In this document: one piece after another, positions 1 to 5,188 of the stretch
How positions within the stretch are numbered: the stretch's first letter is position 1
Layout: each line of letters starts with the position of its first letter
Assembly (NCBI GenBank): GCA_964589175.1
Contig: CAZPRY010000101.1
Location: 1 to 5,188, forward strand
Reading direction: 5' to 3'
Source of the DNA: CAZPRY01 sp964589175
GTDB lineage: Bacteria > Fidelibacterota > UBA2242
Length of the DNA: 5,188 nt
The notes under the pieces: model-generated
Told to the model about the DNA's origin: nothing
Seen by the model: the letters and a program-made list of their open reading frames with translations, nothing else
The model's database searches: none
Translations under genes and position numbers: made by a program

Positions 1-359
1 ATCCGTACATGATGCCGGTCGCGATGGTGATGAGTCTGTACAGAAAGCATGTGGGAGAGAATGCGATCGAAGTAAATTGCGGTTCGAAAGACCTGGATAT
101 TACAGCCAGCCGAACCGGAAATCGCGTATTTTTGCATGTTGCCAATATTAATCGCACCGAACCGGTGACGGTCCGGCTGCAGATTGAGGGCGAGGATATT
201 CAGTCCGGCAAAGTATTTTGCATTGCTCTCGATCCGGCGCATGAAATTTTCCGGCACGATCCGGAATTCACTGCGCCTAAGGAATTTTCAATTCCCGATA
301 GCAAGGAATGGACATTCGCGGCGGCTTCGGTCAGTGCGGTGGAACTGGATCTGGAATAA
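1..359 (+). CDS. C-terminal fragment of a probable glycoside hydrolase (arabinofuranosidase-like, clan GH-A type)
   Basis: The reading frame is open from the left edge (first full codon at position 3, reading PYMMPVAMVMSLYRKH) to a TAA at 357-359, so this is the last 118 residues of a longer protein. The ATG at 9 is therefore probably an internal methionine, not the start. The start of the fragment (MPVAMVMSLYRKHVGENAIEV) resembles the last helix of a GH-A barrel, where GH51-type arabinofuranosidases carry a similar 'Y..yRehfG' stretch. The remainder alternates beta-strand-like segments (RVFLHVANINRTEPVTVRLQ, SGKVFCIALDP) and ends WTFAAASVSAVELDLE. That ending is typical of the C-terminal beta-sandwich of such enzymes. 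No catalytic residue lies in the window, so the family (GH51, GH39 or an unassigned GH-A group) and the substrate cannot be fixed. The gene is followed by two hairpins and is on the same strand as the three genes downstream. Being coding is near certain; the enzyme class is a moderate-confidence inference. Confidence 0.6.
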   Translation, partial: PYMMPVAMVMSLYRKHVGENAIEVNCGSKDLDITASRTGNRVFLHVANINRTEPVTVRLQIEGEDIQSGKVFCIALDPAHEIFRHDPEFTAPKEFSIPDSKEWTFAAASVSAVELDLE

Positions 360-398
360 AGTTGAGCGGGAATCAATAGAGCGAAATCTGTTGATATG

Positions 399-430
399 TC
401 ATCCGTTCATTCGGTGATTGTGTTTTTTTT
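399..430 (+). terminator. Possible rho-independent terminator after the glycoside hydrolase fragment
   Basis: TCA-T-CCG (399-405, one bulged T) can pair with CGGTGA (412-417) around a 6-base loop. An uninterrupted run of eight T follows at 423-430, five bases after the stem. The stem is short and imperfect, but the T tract is the longest in this gap and the element lies 40 bases after the stop codon at 359. Confidence 0.4.
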
Positions 431-444
431 CAAAATATAGATAA

Positions 445-485
445 TACTCAGCGCATTCTATCGGAATGCGCTGAGTACCGATTTT
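445..485 (+). terminator. Strong perfect hairpin, probable terminator or insulator between genes 1 and 2
   Basis: Positions 445-458 are perfectly complementary to 464-477 (14 base pairs, core CAGCGCATTC/GAATGCGCTG) with a 5-base loop TATCG. TTTT follows at 482-485 after the spacer CCGA. This is the most stable hairpin I see in the window. The T tract is short and slightly displaced, so it may act as a transcript-stabilising or processing stem rather than a classic terminator. On the other strand the stem is followed by mixed A/T sequence without a clean U tract. It separates the upstream gene from the candidate promoter at 504. Confidence 0.5.
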
Positions 486-495
486 ATTGAAAAGT

Positions 496-517
496 CCGTT
501 ACCTGGCACGCTAACGG
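496..517. repeat. Inverted repeat CCGTTA-N10-TAACGG overlapping the candidate promoter of gene 2
   Basis: CCGTTA (496-501) is the exact reverse complement of TAACGG (512-517), with 10 bases between. The half-sites are about one helical turn and a half apart centre to centre, compatible with a dimeric regulator site, and they cover the TGGCACG box at 504-510. It could also be a chance 6-base repeat or a weak RNA stem. Confidence 0.25.
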
Positions 518-519
518 CA
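504..519 (+). promoter_or_regulatory. Candidate sigma-54 (RpoN) -24/-12 promoter of gene 2
   Basis: TGGCACG (504-510) is a full match to the -24 element of the known sigma-54 consensus TGGCACG-N4-TTGCW. After exactly four bases it is followed by CGGCA (515-519), which keeps the invariant GC and the W of the -12 element but not the two T. The predicted transcript start is near 530, only two bases before the ribosome binding site, which is very short for a leader and counts against it. Sigma-54 promoters need an enhancer-binding activator; no such gene is in the window. Confidence 0.35.
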
Positions 520-531
520 TGTAGAAATGAG

Positions 532-537
532 AAGGAG
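532..537 (+). promoter_or_regulatory. Ribosome binding site that fixes the start of gene 2
   Basis: AAGGAG lies six bases before the ATG at 544. An in-frame TTG at 487 would extend the protein by 19 residues, but it has no Shine-Dalgarno sequence, sits next to the hairpin and would bury the signal peptide. The ATG at 544 is therefore preferred. Confidence 0.85.
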
Positions 538-543
538 AGAAGC

Positions 544-1914
544 ATGAAGCCAAGAAATCTAACCCCCCTGATAATGTGCGTATTTTTTTTGTTGATGAAT
601 ATTGGGCTGAGTCAAAACATAGTACTGAACCCAAGCTTCGAAAATGGTTCTGGTGATTTACCGGATAACTGGTTGACTGCGGTATCGGAGGGGAGCGCCG
701 ATTTCATCTGGAGCTCCGAGATCGCACACAGCGGCGATAAATCGATTTGTATCACTCATGCTGACGAAGCTACATCTTCATTTTACCAGACAATTTCCGT
801 CTTCCCAAGTTTTGATTATAAATTATCAGTTTACGTCAAAACTGAAGATGTTGAAGTCGGAGCGGCGTGGTTCGAAGGCGGCGCCCAAATCATGGTCAAA
901 GGAGATGTCGCAGGAGACTGGTGGGACAATATGACCGAGCGAGTCGGCGGAACCACAGAATGGACGAAAGTAACGTTGGAATTTTCGACTACCAGTGAGG
1001 CCAGCTCTATCGAAATTCACTGTCATCTCGGTGTCGGGATGAAAATTAAAGGAACGGCTTGGTATGATGATGTTATTGTAGAAGGGACTGAGTCCAGCGG
1101 AACGTTCTTCCGGAATGGTGGCTTTGAAGAAGAAACATTATATCTGGATCGTGAAGGAGACGATTGGGATGGCGGTTGGTTTCTGGAATTTGATGAGTTT
1201 AACTCCATTGAAAACGGATGGGTGACCGCGACGCTGGATACCCAGGTTTTTCATAGTGGCAAACAGTCCTTGAAACTGTATTGTATGCCGAACCGGGGAA
1301 CGGGCTGGATGCAACTGATGCAAAACGGAGGTCCGTATCCGGAGGGTCTGGTGGATGCTGCGCAGTACAAGATCAGCGGTTGGATAAAAACAGCAGGTGA
1401 CATAAGTCATATCCGAATGCGGTGTGGGGCAGATGGTGAAATTGGCCCATATTTGGCTGGAGATAATGATTGGACCTACCGGGAGAAAATCGTTGTATTT
1501 GACCAGGTATTTTATGACATTTGGGGATTCCTGGGGCTGACATTTTTCAAAGAAAATACGGCCAACGACGGCACTGTTTGGTACGATGATGTTAACGTGG
1601 AACGGGTAGAGACATCCATCAGGCCGGACCGTGATATTCCCTTATCAAACTCATGCCAATTGCTCGGAAATTACCCCAATCCATTTAACCCGAACACGAC
1701 AGTTCTGTTTACTCTCGAACGTGCTTCGGAGGTAACGCTGACGGTTTATAACATGCTGGGACAGCAGGTTGATTTGCTGTTGGATCGGAATTGCCAACAG
1801 GGTGAAAATCGGATTGATTGGCGTGCGCCTGCCGAATTTTCATCAGGTGTTTATTTTTATGAATTAAATGCCGGTGACAATCGCCAGATCAAAAAGATGA
1901 TATTAATGAGATAA
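544..1914 (+). CDS. Secreted protein with two carbohydrate-binding-type modules and a T9SS C-terminal sorting domain
   Basis: The protein is 456 residues from the ATG at 544, chosen for its AAGGAG site. Residues 1-23 form a signal peptide: basic KPR start, hydrophobic LIMCVFFLLMNIGL, probable cleavage after GLS. Residues about 25-180 form a beta-sandwich module like CBM4/9, opening NIVLNPSFENG and closing WYDDVIVE (W173). Residues about 186-356 are a second, diverged copy, opening FRNGGFEEE and closing WYDDVNVE (W346). The second copy has an acidic, Trp-rich insertion after its first strand (DREGDDWDGGW). After a short linker, residues 373-456 match the type A T9SS sorting domain: LLGNYPNPFNPNTT, then VTLTVYNMLGQQV, then SGVYFYEL and a basic KKMILMR end. 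No catalytic domain is present. Family knowledge says such domains send proteins through the outer membrane to the surface or medium. Glycan binding is inferred from the fold, and no ligand can be named. It sits between hydrolase genes, which fits a glycan-capture role; a structural or adhesive role is also possible. Confidence 0.82.
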   Translation: MKPRNLTPLIMCVFFLLMNIGLSQNIVLNPSFENGSGDLPDNWLTAVSEGSADFIWSSEIAHSGDKSICITHADEATSSFYQTISVFPSFDYKLSVYVKTEDVEVGAAWFEGGAQIMVKGDVAGDWWDNMTERVGGTTEWTKVTLEFSTTSEASSIEIHCHLGVGMKIKGTAWYDDVIVEGTESSGTFFRNGGFEEETLYLDREGDDWDGGWFLEFDEFNSIENGWVTATLDTQVFHSGKQSLKLYCMPNRGTGWMQLMQNGGPYPEGLVDAAQYKISGWIKTAGDISHIRMRCGADGEIGPYLAGDNDWTYREKIVVFDQVFYDIWGFLGLTFFKENTANDGTVWYDDVNVERVETSIRPDRDIPLSNSCQLLGNYPNPFNPNTTVLFTLERASEVTLTVYNMLGQQVDLLLDRNCQQGENRIDWRAPAEFSSGVYFYELNAGDNRQIKKMILMR

Positions 1915-1928
1915 GACCGTACAGACCC

Positions 1929-1946
1929 GCAGCATTTGCTGCTTTT
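1929..1946 (+). terminator. Short hairpin terminator after gene 2
   Basis: GCAGC (1929-1933) pairs with GCTGC (1938-1942) around the loop ATTT, followed directly by TTTT (1943-1946), 15 bases after the stop codon. The GC-rich stem abutting a T tract is the usual layout of a small intrinsic terminator, though five pairs and four T make it modest. Confidence 0.5.
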
Positions 1947-2052
1947 CTGGTAACTGATCGATTTTTTATCTCCATAGAATTTGTCTTCAAATATCAGCGA
2001 TTCCATTGGTTTAGAGATACGTTCGGAGTGACTGAAATCCCAATATAAATCT

Positions 2053-2068
2053 TGGTAAATGCTTGGCT
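2053..2068 (+). promoter_or_regulatory. Weak candidate sigma-54-like promoter of gene 3
   Basis: TGG (2053-2055) and TGGCT (2064-2068) place GG and GC exactly 10 bases apart, as in -24/-12 promoters. Three bases of the -24 box (C4, C6, G7) differ from consensus. The predicted start near 2079 is just before the ribosome binding site at 2081, the same geometry as the candidate before gene 2. Alone this match would be expected by chance fairly often. Confidence 0.2.
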
Positions 2069-2080
2069 CCGTACGATGTT

Positions 2081-2084
2081 AGGA
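2081..2084 (+). promoter_or_regulatory. Weak ribosome binding site for gene 3
   Basis: AGGA lies nine bases before the ATG at 2094. It is weak but supports that ATG over the in-frame TTG at 2052 and the ATG at 2076, neither of which gives a better signal peptide. Confidence 0.5.
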
Positions 2085-2093
2085 ATTAAACCC

Positions 2094-4094
2094 ATGAAGA
2101 GACGAAACAACGGGCATTTTCTAATTAACGCTGTTGCGATTGCTTTATTCCTGAATTCAGGTTTGGCCCGGGATGGTTCTCAGCAGCTGACGTATCAAAA
2201 CGAGGAACTCAGTACATATCCTTCCAATACGCTGTTTGAAAAATTGATTCGCGTGCCGCAGGGAATAACTGTAAATCAATTTTCCAGCCACAATAAGCAT
2301 GGATTAAACGATGATGAATACTGGCCTCTTCATGTAGATAATAATGGTGATGAGGTCATTTTTGATGCCACGGGTCCGGGCTGCGTTCGCAGCATGTGGG
2401 CGACGAACCTGGACTCGTCTGCAATCGTGAAGTTTTATTTCGATGATGAAAAAAAGCCGCGCTATAGCCTGAATTATGTCGATTTTTATAATGGGAGAAA
2501 TAACCATTTTCCAAGTCCTCTTGTAGCATATACAAAGCGGGGAAAGTGCTGCGTGGAAGGTCCCTGTGCCGGTAACAGTTTTGTTCCAATCGCCTATGAA
2601 AAGTCACTGAAGATTGCCATTCAGGGAACGGCTCATTTTTTTCATATTATCTACGAACAATATCCGTACAAAACGCCTATAAAAACATTTACTGATCATG
2701 AAGACCTGTCGGCACTGGAGGACTGCTTTGAGCGATTTGGCGAGGCGCCGCTGGATACCAGCGGGCTGGAAGTTTTCAATACTGTGACCGATGAGATCCA
2801 ACCTTTACAATCAATCTCTTTGCTGACTCTGGATAACACTGCCGGAATTATCAGAATCATTGAAATGGAGGCGGATGGATCGCAAGAATTCTTCAAGAAA
2901 GCGCGGATCCGGATGCGCTGGGATGGGCACACCCGCTGGGATGTGAATGCGCCCATCGGGATATTTTTTGGATCTGCCGTCGAAGCCGACGATATGCGGT
3001 CTTTGCCTCTGCGAGTTGAGAAATTAGAAAGCGGAAGAGTACGATTGCGCTGTTATTTTCCCATGCTGTTCTGGGAAAAGGCAGAGATTAATTTGGTGAA
3101 TTTATCGCAAGAGTATAAAGGGCCGCTGAACGTGACATTTTATATTAGTGAGAACCCGGTGGCACGGTCTGTTGGGACCTATTTTACGACGATGTACCAC
3201 GAAGGCGAAACGGTCTATGGTCATGATTGGTTGCTGTATGAAGGGCAGGGATCGGGCTGGTTGGTGGGTGTCGTACAATCGATGCAGTACGAGCATTATT
3301 GCGAAGGTGATGAGCATTTTTATATCGATGGTGCTATATCGCCGCAAATTAATGGAACCGGAACTGAAGACTACTACCTGGCTTGTTTCTGGCGACATAA
3401 TGTGGATTTCAGTACGCCTTTTGCCTGTGTTGTCGGTGATATGCAAAAAAAGGGTGGCGGACATTGGAGAGCTGCTTATTACACACCCAGTAGTTATAGC
3501 CGCTTTCACCTTGAGGCGCCCATACCATTTTACTCATCCATCAATGCCCGCATCCAGCATGGCGGACTGAGCCATATTCGGTCAAATTACCGGAGTCTTA
3601 CATTCTGTTATTTAAACAAGTACCCGATGATCCGCCAGACTGACTTTATCGATATTGGTAGTGAAGCCAGTGAAAAAGCGCATAGCTATCAGGCGAGTCA
3701 ATCCGGATCTGTTGTGTCTGTAGAGGCATATCCCGAGGGAGAGAATTTTGAGACATTATTGAAAGATGACGGACGGTATCATGGAAAGGGAGAGATTACT
3801 TTCAGGGTGTCGGTCGATCCCGGTAATCAGGGTGTCCGCTTGCGAAGGCGCATCGATCAGAGCATTCCACAGCAGCGAGCGAAGGTCTACATTGATGGGC
3901 AATATGCTGGCTGCTGGTATTATGGCTATGAGAATGAATTCCTGCGCTGGTTTGATCTGGATTTTGAAATCCATCCCGATTTCACTAAGGGAAAGAATTC
4001 GCTCGAAGTGAAACTTGTCATCGAGTCAAATAAAAAGATCGAGACGGATGTTTTTACTGATTTTACCTATACGGTTTTTTGTTATGATTTTTAG
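2094..4094 (+). CDS. Exported DUF2961 / GH172-family glycoside hydrolase
   Basis: The protein is 666 residues from the ATG at 2094. Residues 1-25 are a signal peptide (KRRNN start, hydrophobic core, cleavage after GLA), so it acts outside the cytoplasm. DUF2961 motifs appear in order: GPGCVRSMWATN (94-105) with FYFDDEKKP (114-122); a second such strand pair, RMRWDG...DVNAPIGIFFG; RCYFPMLF (319-326); CEGDEHFYIDG with E404; GTGTEDYY with E425; and a RIQHGG motif near 486-491. GH172 enzymes have two jelly-roll domains. I recall the catalytic pair of the characterised Bifidobacterium difructose dianhydride I synthase/hydrolase as two glutamates 21 residues apart (Glu270/Glu291); E404 and E425 have the same spacing and motif context, so the site looks intact. 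Residues about 560-666 (RLRRRIDQ, VYIDGQYAGCWYY) form a C-terminal module seen in many larger DUF2961 proteins. Known members act on alpha-D-fructofuranosides or alpha-D-arabinofuranosides; the substrate here is unknown. Family assignment is strong, substrate open. Confidence 0.88.
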   Translation: MKRRNNGHFLINAVAIALFLNSGLARDGSQQLTYQNEELSTYPSNTLFEKLIRVPQGITVNQFSSHNKHGLNDDEYWPLHVDNNGDEVIFDATGPGCVRSMWATNLDSSAIVKFYFDDEKKPRYSLNYVDFYNGRNNHFPSPLVAYTKRGKCCVEGPCAGNSFVPIAYEKSLKIAIQGTAHFFHIIYEQYPYKTPIKTFTDHEDLSALEDCFERFGEAPLDTSGLEVFNTVTDEIQPLQSISLLTLDNTAGIIRIIEMEADGSQEFFKKARIRMRWDGHTRWDVNAPIGIFFGSAVEADDMRSLPLRVEKLESGRVRLRCYFPMLFWEKAEINLVNLSQEYKGPLNVTFYISENPVARSVGTYFTTMYHEGETVYGHDWLLYEGQGSGWLVGVVQSMQYEHYCEGDEHFYIDGAISPQINGTGTEDYYLACFWRHNVDFSTPFACVVGDMQKKGGGHWRAAYYTPSSYSRFHLEAPIPFYSSINARIQHGGLSHIRSNYRSLTFCYLNKYPMIRQTDFIDIGSEASEKAHSYQASQSGSVVSVEAYPEGENFETLLKDDGRYHGKGEITFRVSVDPGNQGVRLRRRIDQSIPQQRAKVYIDGQYAGCWYYGYENEFLRWFDLDFEIHPDFTKGKNSLEVKLVIESNKKIETDVFTDFTYTVFCYDF

Positions 4095-4103
4095 TTCGAA
4101 TAA

Positions 4104-4127
4104 TTGATCATGAAACGATCAAATTTT
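4104..4127 (+). terminator. Weak terminator-like hairpin after gene 3
   Basis: TTGATC (4104-4109) pairs with GATCAA (4117-4122) around a 7-base loop, followed by A and TTTT (4124-4127). It begins nine bases after the TAG. The stem is AT-rich and only six pairs long, so read-through into gene 4 is likely if it terminates at all. Confidence 0.3.
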
Positions 4128-4157
4128 CGATATCGAGGAATTCTCAATACAATGAAT

Positions 4158-4185
4158 TTGATCTGCTTGATAAGACTTTTATAAT
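4158..4185 (+). promoter_or_regulatory. Candidate sigma-70-type promoter of gene 4
   Basis: TATAAT (4180-4185) is a perfect -10 hexamer. TTGATC (4158-4163) is a 4-of-6 match to the -35 box with a 16-base spacer. The predicted start near 4192 would leave an 11-base leader with the ribosome binding site at its very 5' end, which is unusually short. The region is AT-rich, so a chance TATAAT is possible, and Bacteroidota-like organisms use a different consensus. Confidence 0.3.
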
Positions 4186-4193
4186 CAGTGAAC

Positions 4194-4198
4194 GGAGG
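4194..4198 (+). promoter_or_regulatory. Ribosome binding site of gene 4
   Basis: GGAGG lies four bases before the ATG at 4203. The spacing is on the short side, but the motif is strong and directly precedes a clear lipoprotein signal, so it fixes the start. Confidence 0.8.
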
Positions 4199-4202
4199 CA
4201 GT

Positions 4203-5188
4203 ATGTCCAATCGATATAAAATAATATTTGCTTTAATTCCATTTCTTTTCCTGATTTCAAGTTGTTCTAATAAAAAATCCGCAGACAATTTCTGCAGTAT
4301 TTTGCCAGCGGATATACAGCGAGTCTGGATCGGGTCGGAATACTGGTCGAATCCGCTGCAGGACTGGCAATTAAAAGACGGACGAATTGAATGTGTCACC
4401 AGTGGCGGGGACCGGAATGTATATTTACTGACTCATGAGCTCGCTAAAAATATCGGTGCCTTCAAGATGAGTGTCCGTGTTGGACAACTTGATGCGAGCG
4501 AAAACCTGGATGAGGGCTGGGTCGGTTTTAAAGTTGGTGTAAGGGGTGAATTCGACGATTATCGGGATAATGCCGTCCGGGGCATTGGTCTGGCTGTAGG
4601 GATGACGACTCAAGGTAAACTATTCATCGGTTGTCCGGAAGAAGATTCAGAAGCGATAGATTCACCATTTCATGATATCAGATTGGAACTCTCGGCTCAA
4701 CCGGCTGGTGATAAATATGATGCAATACTCATAGCTTCTGATGGAGATGGGAAAATACTTTCCCAGTGCGAACAAAAGGACCTGGATTCCGATTGGTTAG
4801 AAGGCGGCGTTGCATTGGTGTGCAGCAGGGGAGAGGTGCCACTTAAATCCGAGAAACGACCGGACATTAACGGCAGTAATTGGGGATTCCGATCCGGCAC
4901 CGAGAGAGGCGGAAATGTCCGCTTCTGGTTTAAGGATTGGAGCCTGAGCGGAACGAAAGTGACCAGGTGCCCGGAGCATTGCTATGGTCCCATTCTATTT
5001 GCGCAGTACACCTTGAGCGATGGTATCTTGAAAATGACGGCTCAGATGCCGCCGATCGGTGATAAAGATCCGCAGGCAGTTCGTTTTCAGATTCCGAAAG
5101 GAAAGAAGAAATGGCAAACGCTCAGGGAAAGTAAAATTGACCCAGTGGCACGTACTGCCACTTTCCGGATCGAAAATTGGGACGCTTC
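4203..5188 (+). CDS. Lipoprotein, N-terminal part of a probable PhoD-like phosphatase/phosphodiesterase (runs off the right edge)
   Basis: The frame from the ATG at 4203 stays open for 328 codons to the window edge, so the gene is 3'-truncated by the window. Residues 1-21 are a lipoprotein signal: NRYK, a hydrophobic core, then lipobox ISS-C with C21 as the lipidated cysteine. The mature protein is thus membrane-anchored. Residues about 40-64 read RVWIGSEYWSNPLQDW...DGRIEC, followed by a concanavalin-like run (NVYLLTHEL, FKMSVRVG, WVGFKVGVRGEFDDYRDN, GLAVGM). From residue 260 comes CYGPILFAQYTLSDGILKMTAQMPPIG and then TATFRIENWDA. From memory, this order is found in the N-terminal part of large PhoD-like (alkaline phosphatase D) proteins of Bacteroidota and Planctomycetota, where a metallophosphoesterase domain follows. 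That domain would lie outside the window, so no metal ligands can be checked. Alternatives are a glycan-binding LamG-type lipoprotein or another hydrolase. Coding status and lipoprotein nature are well supported; the enzyme class is a moderate inference. Confidence 0.65.
   Translation, partial: MSNRYKIIFALIPFLFLISSCSNKKSADNFCSILPADIQRVWIGSEYWSNPLQDWQLKDGRIECVTSGGDRNVYLLTHELAKNIGAFKMSVRVGQLDASENLDEGWVGFKVGVRGEFDDYRDNAVRGIGLAVGMTTQGKLFIGCPEEDSEAIDSPFHDIRLELSAQPAGDKYDAILIASDGDGKILSQCEQKDLDSDWLEGGVALVCSRGEVPLKSEKRPDINGSNWGFRSGTERGGNVRFWFKDWSLSGTKVTRCPEHCYGPILFAQYTLSDGILKMTAQMPPIGDKDPQAVRFQIPKGKKKWQTLRESKIDPVARTATFRIENWDA

Noticed and set aside
487..543. TTG-initiated N-terminal extension of gene 2
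   Set aside because: No Shine-Dalgarno sequence precedes it, and the extra 19 residues would bury a clear signal peptide that starts at the ATG at 544 behind AAGGAG.
563..590. C6 and T8 homopolymer runs in the signal peptide codons of gene 2 as a phase-variation switch
   Set aside because: The runs are short and both are explained by ordinary codons for Pro/Thr and hydrophobic residues; no evidence of variability from one sequence.
2044..2049. TATAAA as a -10 box for gene 3
   Set aside because: No acceptable -35 hexamer lies 16-18 bases upstream (GTTCGG/TTCGGA only), and the gap is AT-rich.
2052..2093. TTG-initiated N-terminal extension of gene 3
   Set aside because: The ATG at 2094 gives a standard signal peptide with a positively charged start; the extension has no better ribosome binding site.
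3102..3570. Overlapping open frames on both strands (3148-3570 + and 3102-3509 -)
   Set aside because: They lie wholly inside the GH172 gene, whose conserved motifs run through the region, and their translations show no recognisable domain.
4127..4136. Palindrome TCGATATCGA
   Set aside because: A 10-base perfect palindrome with no loop, single occurrence noticed; too short to call a regulatory site.
4091..4979. Minus-strand open frames opposite gene 4
   Set aside because: They are shadows of the lipoprotein frame, which has a ribosome binding site, a lipobox and family-like motifs.

Overview
The window most likely comes from a heterotrophic, polysaccharide-degrading Gram-negative bacterium of the FCB side of the tree (Ignavibacteria, Calditrichota, KSB1, Marinimicrobia or a similar lineage). 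The main reason is the C-terminal domain of the second gene. It begins NYPNPFNPNTT and ends with a SGVYFYEL...KMIL pattern, which is typical of type IX secretion system (T9SS) sorting domains in those groups. Phylum-level placement is inference. I see no mobile element, RNA gene or CRISPR array.

Layout: four genes, all on the + strand, separated by gaps of about 110-185 bases. (1) Positions 1-359: the C-terminal end of a protein that starts upstream, resembling the C-terminal beta-sandwich of a clan GH-A glycoside hydrolase such as an arabinofuranosidase. (2) Positions 544-1914: a secreted protein with two carbohydrate-binding-type beta-sandwich modules, a T9SS-type sorting domain and no catalytic domain. 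(3) Positions 2094-4094: an exported DUF2961/GH172 protein with the two family glutamates at the expected spacing. (4) Positions 4203 to the right edge: a lipoprotein whose visible part resembles the N-terminal region of PhoD-like phosphatase/phosphodiesterase proteins. Its catalytic domain would lie beyond the window, so no stop codon is seen.

The three genes whose N-termini are visible each encode an export signal: signal peptidase I plus T9SS, signal peptidase I, and lipoprotein. The set therefore looks like part of a glycan-utilisation locus working at the cell surface and in the periplasm. A surface or secreted binding protein would hold the glycan, GH172 and the upstream hydrolase would trim it (possibly furanoside linkages), and the lipoprotein might remove phosphate or a phosphodiester. 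The functional coupling is inference.

The gaps hold hairpins that could end transcription. Upstream of genes 2 and 3 there are sequences with the GG-N10-GC arrangement of sigma-54 promoters; the one before gene 2 has a full TGGCACG -24 box. Together these suggest that the genes are transcribed as separate units rather than as one tight operon.
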